From NCBI RefSeq assembly GCF_035046485.1, contig NC_085138.1:341880263-341944262 (forward strand): 64,000 nucleotides of DNA. The letters run 5' to 3'. How positions within the stretch are numbered: position 1 is the first letter of the stretch; every line of letters starts with the position of its first letter. The notes beneath the pieces are model-generated. The model saw nothing but the letters and a program-made list of their open reading frames with translations. It was not told the DNA's origin and did no database searches. The position numbers were made by a program, and so were the translations under genes. Of the stretch, positions 34,222 to 45,299 are shown piece after piece. Source of the stretch: Aedes albopictus (lineage: Eukaryota; Arthropoda; Insecta; Diptera; Culicidae).

Positions 34222-34412
34222 GGGGAACTTACGAATTCTCGGCAGTTTTGTTCTCTTCGTCATGGGGGGTTTTTTGAAGCCTGTATGTCTCAGAGTTGGC
34301 CTCAAATCCTTCCCGACCAAGCTGAGTTATATGCCCAATTTTCAGGCAATTCGGCCCACAAAAACCCCCATGATGAAGAGAACAATCCTGCCGATAATAC
34401 CCTTCGTCACCC
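34222..34412 (+). mobile_element. GGGGAACTTACG MITE, copy C
   Basis: The ends are GGGGAACTTACG and CTTCGTCACCC with TA on each side (34220-34221 and 34413-34414). The interior has CTTCGTCATGGGGGGTTTTT on the left and its partial inverse on the right. It begins five bases after the target duplication of the preceding SINE. Confidence 0.85.
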
Positions 34413-34499
34413 TATATCATGAATATATTGGACTAAGGATAAGGTTCTTCCACAAGGACTTGCGTATGAAAATATTTAACAATACATCCTGACGATCCT

Positions 34500-36690
34500 C
34501 TATGGATTACTCCTAGAATTCCTACCAGAATTCATCTCCTAATTCCTATTGAGGATCCTGTTGGCTTGGCATTCGTCCTAGGATTTCTCCTGGAATTTCT
34601 ACCGGTACCTATTCTATTCATCATTCTTCTTGGAATCACTTGAAGTATTCTTCAAACGACTTCTCCAGAAAATCCTCCCGGGATTCTTTTAGGAATTCCT
34701 AATGGTATTCTTCCCAAAAAAAAATTCAGGAAACTCCTCCAGCGTTCTTTCAGGGATTTCACTCAGGATTCCTTGGTTGATTTCTCACGGAATTTCTTTA
34801 TAAATGCCTCCTGGGTTTCCTTCAAGGATTCATCCAGAATACCTCGCGGGATTTCTTCCAGGATTTTCTTATTCATTATTCCCAAATGATTTCTTCTGCG
34901 ATTTCTTTCGGCATTTTTTTTCAGAATTTCATCCACGATTTCCCCGGGAATTTCTTTCAGCATTCTTTTCAGGATATCTCCGTTGATCCTTCCCGTGGTT
35001 TCTTTATGGTTTTCTCCTGATATTTCTTCCAGAACTCCTTCCTTGGTTCTTTCACGGATTATTTCCGAGATTCTATCAGGGTTTCCATCCGAATTTTTCC
35101 TGGACTTTTTACTGGCATTGCGTCAGGGGTTCCTTCATGGATTCGCACAGGAATTCATTCAGGAATTGCTGTCAGAATTTATTCATTGAGAGATTCCATT
35201 CAAAGTATTGCTTTTGATTTTTCTACCGTATTTTTTTCCGACATCCCTTCACTTAAGGATTTTTCCCGCGATTCCTTTAGAGACTTCTTCCGGAATTTCT
35301 TCTGGGATTTCTCCCAGGGTATCCCTTCAAAGCTTTCTGTCTCCCTTGATTTATTCAGAAATTCCTGCTGGAATTTTTTTCGGAATTCCTCCGGGGATTC
35401 TTACAAAAATGCTTCTTGAGATTTCTTCAAGTGTTCAAATCTTCAATGATTCCATCAGTCTGGGAATCCTTCGGGGAACACTTCAAGATTTTTCTAGGGA
35501 TTCCTTCATTGATTTCAACTGGGATTTCTCCAGCTATTCCTTCAGGATTGTTCCTGAGTATTTTGCAGGGATTGCTTCAGGGATTACTCTCAGGCTTCTT
35601 TCTAGGGTTCCCTCAGGAATTGGGTTTTTAAATTAAGAAACAGTTATTGATTTTTTGATTTTATACGAAAAAGCACCTTTTTCTGAACCACTATGATTTT
35701 TTTCAGATTTTTAGAACTTTATTTTGGTACCTAAAATCAATTTCGAAGAGATTTTTGAAAATCACATTTTGACAGCTGGGCAACTGCTTGACAGCTCCGC
35801 CCAGTACAAAATGCGACTAGGGGTGATTCGACAAATCGCTCCCATACAAACTTCAAACTGATTTTTAAATAGGTTCCCGGGCACCAAAATTCATGAAAAT
35901 TTGGATTTCGGCTCAGTTTTACATGCAGATTCAGAATATGGAATTATCTTAACACCGCTAAAGAAGCCAATTCATCCCAGGATCCTTTATGGAGTCCTGC
36001 CGGGATTACATTTACTTATTTATAGACTAAAAATTCCCTCGGGATTCATTCAGCATTCTTTCAGGTATTTCTCTCGAAATTCAAAGGGGACTAGGTATTT
36101 CGTCGGGAATTTCTCAGGAATTGCTTTATAGATTCCTCTCGGGATTGCTTCATCGATCTTTTCTAGATTTTCTTTTTACGAATTTTCCAAGGATCCTTTT
36201 TTCTATCGAGATTTTTTTTTTATAAAAGCCCTCCGAAATTTGATAATTTCTTCAGGAATCCTTTCGAAATTCCTTCAGTGGTCTTTTCGGAATTCTTTCG
36301 GAGATTGTTTCAGAGAATCCATCATGCACTTCTCTCGAGATTCCCTTCTACTTTTTTTCCGGAGATTTCTTCCTTCCTTCAGGAATGCTTTCAGGGGTTA
36401 GTCAAGGATGTCCCAGGACTCCTTTTGAGATTTTTTTCAGGGGTTACTCAAGGATTATTTCATGTATGCATTACTTTCGGGATTCCTTCAGGGCTCTCTT
36501 CTGAGGTTTTTTTTTCTATGATTTCTCCTAGGATTTATTTCTGGATTCCTGCAGGTGTTTTCTTCTGGAATTCTTTAAAGGATTCTTACGGTGATTCCTT
36601 CCGATAGTACTTCTTGGATTTCTAGCGGATTTTTGCCTGACCCTAAATTTCGCCAGAAAATTTTCCCGGGATTCGTGTGAGGACTACTCA
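34500..36690. repeat. GGAATTCC-type minisatellite, CTTCAGG orientation
   Basis: Units such as GATTCCTTCAGGGATTTCTC run in one orientation. The tract is more diverged than the 24-bp arrays near 45 kb. Long frames on the plus strand (for example 35208-35636, 142 residues) consist of Ile/Pro/Ser/Gly/Phe repeats and are not considered genes. A MITE at 35622-35968 splits the tract. Confidence 0.8.
35622..35968. mobile_element. AATT-flanked MITE in the minisatellite, copy 1
   Basis: This 347-bp non-repetitive insert starts GGGTTTTTAAATTAAG and ends CGCTAAAGAAGCC, with AATT on both sides (35618-35621 and 35969-35972). Read inverted it aligns with the insert at 48549-48872, sharing GAAATCCAAAATTTCAT-like, GAATTTTGG and TTTGAAGTTTGTATGGG segments. 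AATT is part of the array unit GAATTCC, so it may be target site or duplication. Confidence 0.65.
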
Positions 36691-36699
36691 AGGAATTCA

Positions 36700-37458
36700 T
36701 CGAAAATGTAATAAGTAAATACGGGAAAATATGTTACAAGAGGCCGCAGAATGCCTAAAATGTCAAGAATTGATCCTGGACTGACCGGGAATCGAACTCA
36801 GGTCCTACTAAATGAAATAGTTTGAATGATTTAAGAATTTTGAATCTAAATTTCAACACGGCCTGTCTCAATACAGTGAATAAATACAAGCTGCCATTTT
36901 TTAAATGATTTATTAAGGGCAAATGGGTCTTGATTACTGGAAGGATCGTTGGAAAAATCAATATTCTCGTTCCAGCAAGAAATCCTTCACACGATTTCTA
37001 TGAAAAGTTCAGGCACGGCTGCTGTTGCATTTCGTGTATAAATTCTAACGATTCCGCTAATTTTTCTTCTGCAGGACTTTTGAGAGGAGCTTATATGCAA
37101 GTATTAGTGGTGAATCACTCAACCAAAACCTTCATCTAGCCAACATACATTTTCCAGTTTCTGAAAAGCACAAAAATGCGTGTAACTATCGATGGATTTT
37201 TATGAACTTTCCACTAGGTTCTGAAGGGCAAGGATACTTGGTCCACCTGGCCCCGGAGTTTTTTCGGATTGTCTTGGAGTACCAAAATTGGCTACATGTT
37301 TTTTTCAACGGAGGCCATTAGATCCCGATTAGTTAGAACTTAGAAGAATACTGTTTTTGGCAAAGTTGTTCAGTGGATCGAGAACCAACTGATAAGGAAG
37401 ACTTTGGTACGTATTTTATCCGGTAGGTGGTGCATAGTGTCAAAAAATTCAAGTTCAT
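36700..37458. other. Spacer with tRNA-like fragment
   Basis: GACTGACCGGGAATCGAACT near 36779 resembles an inverted B box and flank of a SINE head, but no complete element is seen. About 37330-37440 matches the family seen near 51100-51290 (GGCAAAGTTGTTCA, then a GGTAGGTGGTG-like block). No gene is recognised. Confidence 0.4.
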
Positions 37459-37468
37459 ATATCTCAGA

Positions 37469-37756
37469 CTTTAGGGGCCCATATAGCCGAGGCGGTAAAC
37501 GCACGGGTATTCAGCATGACCATGCTGAGGGCGACGGGTTCGATTCCCGGTCGGTCCAGGATCTTTTCGTAAAGGAAATTTCCTTGACTTCCTTGGGCAT
37601 AGAGTATCTTCGTGCCTGCCACACGATATACACATGCAAAATGGTCATTGGCAGAGGAAGCTCTCAGTTAAAAACTGTGGAAGTACTCATTGAACACTAA
37701 GCTGAGAAGCAGGCTTTGTCCCAGTGAGGACGTTACGCCAAGAAGAGGAGGAGAGG
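37469..37756 (+). mobile_element. Feilai-like tRNA-derived SINE
   Basis: The head contains CCCATATAGCCGAGGCGGTA (A box) and GGTTCGATTCC (B box, 37537-37547). The body shares CTTGACTTCCTTGGGCATAG and AGTGAGGACGTTACGCCAAG with the copy at 27146-27434. The 10-base repeat ATATCTCAGA flanks it (37459-37468 and 37757-37766). Its right duplication abuts the left cap of the giant foldback. Confidence 0.85.
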
Positions 37757-37766
37757 ATATCTCAGA

Positions 37767-37980
37767 GCGGGAGCCACAATGCTGCGTCGACTTCGACTTC
37801 GACTTCAGCTTTAACTGACAGCTCGGTTTGAAGCAATGGCTTTCAGTGCAGCAAGCCACAATGATGCGTTGCGTGACGTACGTCATTGTACTAAAAACGC
37901 TGAAGTCGTTCTAAACTTTGAAAATTTTCAAAGTTGACGCACTGCAACGCAGCGTCCAGCATTGTTTACATGTTTATTTA
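37767..37980 (+). repeat. Left cap of the giant foldback
   Basis: It begins GCGGGAGCCACAATGCTGCG followed by a TCGACTTC tandem, and ends near GCATTGTTTACATG. The first ~50 bases match the inverse of the right cap nearly perfectly. Later blocks (CGTCATTGTACTAAAA, GTTTACAT) match with indels. Confidence 0.7.
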
Positions 37981-40210
37981 AATCGAAAAGCTCATAATTA
38001 CCTATTCGATTGGGTTTTAAAAGTGCAAAGAAAATGTGCTGAGTGTTTGAATACGGTTTCACTTCCCCGGAATTTATTCGGGATTTATGAATAAATTCAT
38101 CGAAGCGGAATTCCTCCAGGAGATCTTTTATCTATTCTGAATTCCTCCAGCAGGAACTCCTGAGATTTCTTCGACAGGAATTACCTTTGGCATTCTTCCA
38201 GCAGGAATTCTTTCTGGGATTCTTTAACGGGTTTCTTTGAGAATCCCTCCAGGGATTCCCTGGAGTTGTTTTGTATTGAAATATTCCTTTCATTCAGCAG
38301 GACCCCAAATAATTTTTTTTGAGCGAGCTTCCAGAATTCCTCCAACAGGGATTCCTATTGCTGATATTCCGTTTGAAATTCATTTAGTGCATCTTCTAAG
38401 AATTTCATTAGGGAATTCTCCAGATTTTTTTTCTCAATTCCACTAGCTGGAAATCTTTCTGGGACTCCAGGAACAGAAATCCATTCTAGAATTCTTCATG
38501 CAGGAATTTCTTTTAGGATTATTTCTACAGAGATCCATTCCGGCATTCAGGCAAAAGGAATTCCATCTGGGATTTAAAAAAACAAAACTTTTTTTCTGTG
38601 ATTTTTTCCAAGACTCCGGCAATAATAATTATTTCTGAGATTTCTTTACCATGCATTTCTTTTAAAATTTCCTTTGAAGGAAGATTTTTGGTGGCTTTCT
38701 AAGATAACTATTTGAGATAACTCCAGGAGTGTCTTCAGGAATTCCTCAAGCAGATCGCTCGTGAGTTGCACCAACAAATCTTTTAGGAGTTCTTACGAGC
38801 ATTCATCTGGATGTTTCTCAAGGAATTCTTTGCCGAATTCCCTATGGAGTAGCATTTAAAATTTCTTCAAAAATTCCTCCATGAGTTCCTTCGAAAATTC
38901 ATCCGGGAGTTTCCCCTAGATTTTCATCGACAACTCTTTCTTCAGTGTCGAAAATTTCTCCAGAACTTCCTCCATAAATTACCTCCAAGAGTTCCTTGGA
39001 TAATTCCTTGAGGAATGTCTTATTGAATATCTCAAGGAGTTTCTTAGGATACTCCTCTAGGATTTGCTTCGGAAATTCTGCAACGATTTTCCTCGGATAT
39101 TCTTTCACGAATTTCTCCAAAAATTTATGCAGCACTGCCTCCAAGAGTTCTATTGCTAATTGAGCCAGGAGTTGCTCTAGGAATTCCTCAAAGAATTTCT
39201 TAGGGAATTTCTCCAGGAGTTTTTTTAGAGATTTTCCCAGAAGTTCTTTTGGAAATTTCCCCAGGAGTTCATTCGGGACTTCTTCAAAAATTTATCTGAG
39301 AGCTGCCGAGGTTTTTTTTAATAAACTCCAGGATGAAATCTTAATCCTGGAATTTATTAAGGAGATTCCTCGGAAATTTCTCCAAGACTACCTTCGGGAA
39401 TTTCTTCAGGACTACCTTTTAGAATTCATCCGGGAACTCCTCCTAGAGTTCGTCCGGGAACTTCTCAATGATTTCCCTGGAGAATTTCTCAAGGATGTCC
39501 ATTGGAAATTCCACGAAGTTTAAAAATAATCATTGCTAATTCAGGCAGGTGTTGCTCCATGAGTTCCACGAAAAAAAAATCTGCATTATCTCCAGGAGTT
39601 GTTTCTGAAATGCCTCGAAGAGTTCCTTCAGGAATCCTGGAAGAAGGTATTTCTGGCATTCATGTTAGGCTCCTACGAGGAAATTTCTCCAGGTATATCT
39701 TCGGAAATTACGAGTTGTTTCTGGAATTCTTCCAGGAGTTCCTTCGAGAATTCCTTGAGGAGTTTCATTGGGGATTTTTCAAAAAAAAAAATCATTCAAA
39801 AATAACACCTGGTGTTCCTTTGAGAATTTCTTCCGGTGTTCTTTTGACAGTTTCTTATGGAGATCAATCGAGTTTTCCTTTACAAGTTCCTTCGAAAATT
39901 CCTCCAAAAATGTCTTCGGGAGTTCCTTCAGGTACTCCTTCATGTATTCTATTGGGAATTCCTCCAAGGAAATTTCTTTCGAGAGTTCCAGTGGTAATTT
40001 CCCCAAGTTCTTCAAAAAATAATTCGTGTGTTCTTCGAAAATGCCTGCATCGTGAGTTCCTCTAGGAGTTCCTTCTGGAATTTCTTGGGGTGCTCCATCG
40101 GGATTATCTGAAGGAATTTTTATTTTTTGAGAGTTGCTTCAGGTTTTCCTTCGCGAAATTATCCAGGTATCCCATCACGGATTGCTCCAGTAATTCCATT
40201 GAAAATTACT

Positions 40211-40294
40211 TTTTTATTTATTTATTTATTACATATAACAGTAGCGTAAGGACAATCCTTATAAATTACTACATTAGTAAAGATTAAGTATACA
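40211..40294 (-). mobile_element. 5'-truncated LINE 3' end
   Basis: On the minus strand the 84-bp insert ends in a TAAATAAATAAATAAAAA-type tail. AAAATTACT on the left (40202-40210) and AAAATTCACT on the right (40295-40304) are the probable target duplication. The right arm of the giant foldback has a single AGTAATTTT at the mirrored place (48416-48424), the empty site. The LINE family is not identified. Confidence 0.7.
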
Positions 40295-41518
40295 AAAATT
40301 CACTTTAGGAGTTCCATTGGAAGTTCCTTCGGAAATTCCTCCAGCAGTTCCTTCGGAAATTACTTGAGCTGCTCCATCAGGTTTCCCTGAAGAAGTGTTT
40401 CGAGAATTGCTAGTGGTGTACTTTCGGGAATTCCTCCAGGAATGCCTCCGTAGATGCCGCCAAGAAATACTCCTCGGGAATTCCAAGGGAGGTTCTTCCA
40501 GAAATTCCTCCGGAGGTTCTTCCTGGAATTCCACCGGGGATTCCTCCGGAAATGCCTGCATAAATTCCTCCAGGGATTGCTCCAGCAAATTCTCCGGAGA
40601 TTCCTCAAGGAAATCTTCCTGGGATTCCAAAGGAGAATCCTCCAGAAATTCCACCGAAGAATCCTCAAGGAACTCCTTCGGGGATTCTTCCGAAAATTTC
40701 GGCATAAATTCCTCCGGGGATCCCTCCAGGAAATCCTCCGGAGATACCTAAAGTAATTCCTCGAGGATACTTCCAAGAATTCCTCCGAGGATTCCTCCAG
40801 GATGTTCTCCGGAGATTGCTACGGAAATTTCTGCACAAATTCCTCCGGGAATTCCTCCAGGAAATACTCCAGGGTTTCCACAAGAAGTTCCTAAGGAGAA
40901 TCTTCCACAAATTCCTCCGTAGATTGCTCGAGGGAATCCTCCGGGGATTCCTAAAAAGAATTCTCCAGAGATTCCGCAAGGAATTCTCCATGGATTCTTC
41001 CAGGAATTCCTCTGCAGATTTTCAGAAAATCCTGCATAAATTCCCCCAGCAAATCCTCGGGGATTCCACCAGGAATGCTTCCGAGGATTCTTCAAGGAAT
41101 TCCTCCGAGGATTTCTTCAGGAAGTTTTCCGTAAATTCATCCGGGTTTTTCTCCAAGAACTCCTCCAGGGATTACTCCAGGAATTCCTCCAAAAATTCGT
41201 CCAGGAATTTCTTCTGTAATACTTCAAGGAATTCCTCCAGAAATTAATCCTGGAATATTTCCACAAATTCCCCCGGAAATTCTTCCAGGAATTTCTGCAG
41301 AATTTCTACCAGGAATTCTTACAGGAAATTTCCAAGATATCCTCCGGGAGTTCCTCCAGAAATTCCCAAAGGAATTCATCCAGAGATTCTGTCGTAAATT
41401 CCTTCAGGAATACTTCCAGATATTCCTCCAGGAATTCTTCCTGAAAATTCTTCTCGAGATTCCTCCAGAAATTCTTTAGGGAATTCCTCCAGGAAATCTT
41501 CACGGGATTCCTGCAGGA

Positions 41519-41722
41519 TGTAGTGTCTACCTAATGGTTGTGCGCATAGGATATCTACCTACATGAAATACTATTCATAACAATACCTAAATGTCTAGGT
41601 ATCATTCATTATGTCTACCTAAGGTAGTATAAATACGGGTGGTCATTGGACCACACAGCAGAGACTGCACAAGACTTGGACTTGTCAACATCTTTATTAT
41701 TCTTCTTTTGAAGGATATAAAA
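41519..41722 (+). repeat. LTR 1 of the TRIM-like element
   Basis: It starts TGTAGTGTCTACCTAATGG and ends GAAGGATATAAAA. It contains a TATA-like GTAGTATAAATACGG near 41625. I see no differences from LTR2. The primer-binding site follows at 41724-41736 after one spacer base. Confidence 0.9.
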
Positions 41723-41723
41723 G

Positions 41724-41736
41724 TGGCGACGAGGAT
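41724..41736 (+). promoter_or_regulatory. Primer-binding site, tRNA-Ser type
   Basis: TGGCGACGAGGAT follows LTR1 after one base. It is the complement of the CCA-bearing 3' end of insect serine tRNA (GCT), from recalled tRNA sequence. The same site follows LTR2 at 42520-42532. Confidence 0.8.
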
Positions 41737-42314
41737 CAAGGAACGTGTAATTTCTTTTGAGTTATTCCGAAATTGTTTCTTTTTGGGTTTCAGGTTGTTG
41801 TAATAACAAATTGTTATTTTTTGTGGGGAACGAAATTGTTCTTTTATGGTAGAATTGCCATTATGTTGTGAACAGATTGTTCTATTTTGGCCGATGTTGC
41901 ATTGACGAAATTGTCTTTTTGTTTTGGTAATAACGATATGTTATTTTTGTGGTGAACGAAATTGTTCTTTTATGGTAGAATTGCCATTATGTTGTGAACA
42001 GATTGTTCTATTTTGGCCGATGTTGCATTGACGAAATTGTCTTTTTGTTTTGGTAATAACGATATGTTATTTTTGTGGTGAACGAAATTGTTCTTTTGTG
42101 GCGGAATTGTCATATGTTATGTTTTGGTGAATGGATTTGTGTTATTTGTACTTTTTTGGTAAAGTTGCCGATGTTGGGATAGCGAAATCGTGTTTTTGTA
42201 GTTTTGTTAGCGAACAGATATGTTCTTTGGAAGTGACGGACTCGTCAGTTTATTTGTGCTATCATTATTTTGGTGATGAATGTAAATTTTTGAAATTTTC
42301 TAAAGGGGAAGGAC

Positions 42315-42518
42315 TGTAGTGTCTACCTAATGGTTGTGCGCATAGGATATCTACCTACATGAAATACTATTCATAACAATACCTAAATGTCTAGGTATCA
42401 TTCATTATGTCTACCTAAGGTAGTATAAATACGGGTGGTCATTGGACCACACAGCAGAGACTGCACAAGACTTGGACTTGTCAACATCTTTATTATTCTT
42501 CTTTTGAAGGATATAAAA
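42315..42518 (+). repeat. LTR 2 (shared central LTR)
   Basis: This copy is 204 bp and appears identical to LTR1. It is preceded by the polypurine tract ending at 42314 and followed by the serine-tRNA primer site, so it serves as 3' LTR of one unit and 5' LTR of the next. Confidence 0.9.
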
Positions 42519-42984
42519 GTGGCGACGAGGATCAAGGAACGTGTAATTTCTTTTGAGTTATTCCGAAATTGTTTCTTTTTGGGTTTCAGGTTGTTGTAAT
42601 AACAAATTGTTATTTTTTGTGGGGAACGAAATTGTTCTTTTATGGTAGAATTGCCATTATGTTGTGAACAGATTGTTCTATTTTGGCCGATGTTGCATTG
42701 ACGAAATTGTCTTTTTGTTTTGGTAATAACGATATGTTATTTTTGTGGTGAACGAAATTGTTCTTTTGTGGCGGAATTGTCATATGTTATGTTTTGGTGA
42801 ATGGATTTGTGTTATTTGTACTTTTTTGGTAAAGTTGCCGATGTTGGGATAGCGAAATCGTGTTTTTGTAGTTTTGTTAGCGAACAGATATGTTCTTTGG
42901 AAGTGACGGACTCGTCAGTTTATTTGTGCTATCATTATTTTGGTGATGAATGTAAATTTTTGAAATTTTCTAAAGGGGAAGGAC

Positions 42985-43188
42985 TGTAGTGTCTACCTAA
43001 TGGTTGTGCGCATAGGATATCTACCTACATGAAATACTATTCATAACAATACCTAAATGTCTAGGTATCATTCATTATGTCTACCTAAGGTAGTATAAAT
43101 ACGGGTGGTCGTTGGACCACACAGCAGAGACTGCACAAGACTTGGACTTGTCAACATCTTTATTATTCTTCTTTTGAAGGATATAAAA
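42985..43188 (+). repeat. LTR 3 of the TRIM-like element
   Basis: This copy differs from LTR1 and LTR2 at one base (GTGGTCGTTGG instead of GTGGTCATTGG). It is followed directly by the second CAGGA duplication. Confidence 0.9.
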
Positions 43189-43779
43189 CAGGAAACCCTC
43201 CAGGAATTTCTCCACAAATTCCCCCGCAGTTTCTCCAGAGATTCCACCGAAAATTCCTCAAGAAATATTTCCAGATATTTCTCCAGAGATTGCTCAAAAA
43301 ACTCCTCCGAAGTTCCCTCCAGGAATTCTTCCGGAGATTCCTACAGAAATGGCTTTGAAAATTCCTCCAGAAAATCCTATGGGGATTCCTTCAGGTATCC
43401 TACGAAGATTCCTTCAGGGGATATTTTCAGGGATTACGGAGATTTCCTCCGAAGATTCAGCAAGTGCTCCGTGAATTGCTCCGGGGATTACTTCAGTAAG
43501 TTTAAAGCGAATCCCTCCTGGGATTTCTCCGGGGATTACACTAGAAATTCCTTTTGGGATTTCTCCAGAAATTCGTCCAGGATATCCACCGGGAAGTCTT
43601 TCAGGAATTCCTCAAGTGATTATTTAAAAAATTCCTCCGGAGATCCCTCCAGCAATACCTCCGGAAATTAGGTTTTCTCCAGAAATTCCTCCAGGACTCC
43701 GCCGTAGATTCCAGGAATTCTTCCAGTGATTATTTAAAAAATTCCTCCGGAGATCCCTCCAGAAATACCTCCGGGAATT

Positions 43780-45230
43780 ACTCCAGGAATTCCTTCAGGA
43801 ATTCCTCCAGGGATTCCTCAAGGGACTTCTCCAGGAATTCCTCCGGGGATTCCTCCAGGAATTCCTCCGGGGATTCCTCCAGGAATTCCTCCGGGGATTC
43901 CTCCAGGAATTCCTCCGGGGATTCCTCCAGGAATTCCTCCGGGGATTCCTCCAGGAATTCCTCCGGGGATTCGTCCAGGAATTCCTCCGGAGATTCGTCC
44001 AGGAATTCCTCCGGGGATTCCTCCAGGAATACCTCCGGGGATTCCTCCAGGAATTTCATCCAGGATTTCACCAAGAATTCCTCCGGGGAATCCTCCAGGA
44101 ATTCTTCCGGGGATTCCTCCAGGAATTCCTCCAGGGATTCCTCCAGGAATTCCTCCGGGGATTCCTCCAGGAATTCCTCCGGGGATTCCTCCAGGAATTC
44201 CTCCGGAGATTCGTCCAGGAATTCCTCCGGGGATTTCTCCAGGAATTCCTCCGGGGATTCCTCCAGGAACTTCATCCAGGATTTCACCAAGAATTCCTCC
44301 GGGAAATCCTCCAGGAATTCTTCCGGGGATTCCTCCAGGAATTCCTCCGGGGATTCCTCCAGGAATTCCTCCGGGGATTCCTCCAGGAATTCCTCCGGGG
44401 ATTCCTCCAGGAATACCTCCGGGGATTTCTCCAGGAATTCCTCTGGGGATTCCTCCAGGAATTTCATCCAGGATTTCACCAAGAATTCCTCCGGGGAATC
44501 CTCCAGGAGTTCTTCCGGGGATTCCTCCAGGAATTCCTCCGGGGATCCCTCCAGGAATTCCTCCGGGGATTCCTCCAGGAATTCCTCCGGGGATTCCTCC
44601 AGGAATTCCTCCGGGGATTCCTCCAGGAATTCCTCCGGGGATTCCTCCAGGAATTCCTCCGGGGATTCCTCCAGGAACTCCTCCGGAGATTCGTCCAGGA
44701 ATTCCTCCGGGGATTCCTCCAGGAATACCTCCGGGGATTCCTCCAGGAATTTCATCCAGGATTTCACCAAGAATTCCTCCGGGGAATCCTCCAGGAATTC
44801 CTCCGGGGATTCCTCCAGGGATTCCTCCAGGAATTCCTCCGGGGATTCCTCCAGGAATTCCTCCGGGGATTCCTCCAGGAATTCCTCCGGGGATTCCTCC
44901 AGGAATTCCTCCGGAGATTCGTCCAGGAATTCCTCCGGGGATTTCTCCAGGAATTCCTCCGGGGATTCCTCCAGGAACTTCATCCAGGATTTCACCAAGA
45001 ATTCCTCCGGGGAATCCTCCAGGAATTCTTCCGGGGATTCCTCCAGGAATTCCTCCGGGGATTCCTCCAGGAATTCCTCCGGGGATTCCTCCAGGAATTC
45101 CTCCGGGGATTCCTCCAGGAATACCTCCGGGGATTTCTCCAGGAATTCCTCTGGGGATTCCTCCAGGAATTTCATCCAGGATTCCACCAAGAATTCCTCC
45201 GGGGAACCTCCAGGAGTTCCTCCGGGATTC
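43780..45230 (-). repeat. 24-bp tandem array, left of the axis
   Basis: The unit on the plus strand is GGAATTCCTCCGGGGATTCC plus TCCA. A 470-residue minus-strand frame (43778-45190) is open only because 24 is a multiple of three; it repeats the octamer ESPEEFLE. Variant blocks containing TTTCATCCAGGATTTCACC recur about every 200-280 bases and create a higher-order period of about 703 bp (44050-44470 again at 44755-45175). I do not annotate the frame as a gene: there is no start context, promoter or non-repeat domain. Confidence 0.9.
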
Positions 45231-45299
45231 TTTCAGGAGTTCCTCCTGGGATTCCTTCAGGAGCTCCTCCGAGGATTCCTTCAGATCTTCCTCCGGAGA

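Larger units (their letters stand above)
41519..43188 (+). mobile_element. Tandem small non-autonomous LTR retrotransposon
   Basis: The structure is LTR (204 bp), internal (592 bp), LTR, internal (466 bp), LTR. A 5-bp duplication CAGGA flanks it (41514-41518 and 43189-43193). After LTR1 and LTR2 comes TGGCGACGAGGAT, complementary to the 3' end of a serine tRNA (GCT) with CCA. Before LTR2 and LTR3 is a polypurine tract AAAGGGGAAGGA. The internals carry no gag or pol; the repeated 62-residue frame is not recognised. They differ by one 126-bp unit. A single element would be about 0.87 kb, fitting the TRIM class. The shared central LTR suggests unequal recombination. Confidence 0.9.
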
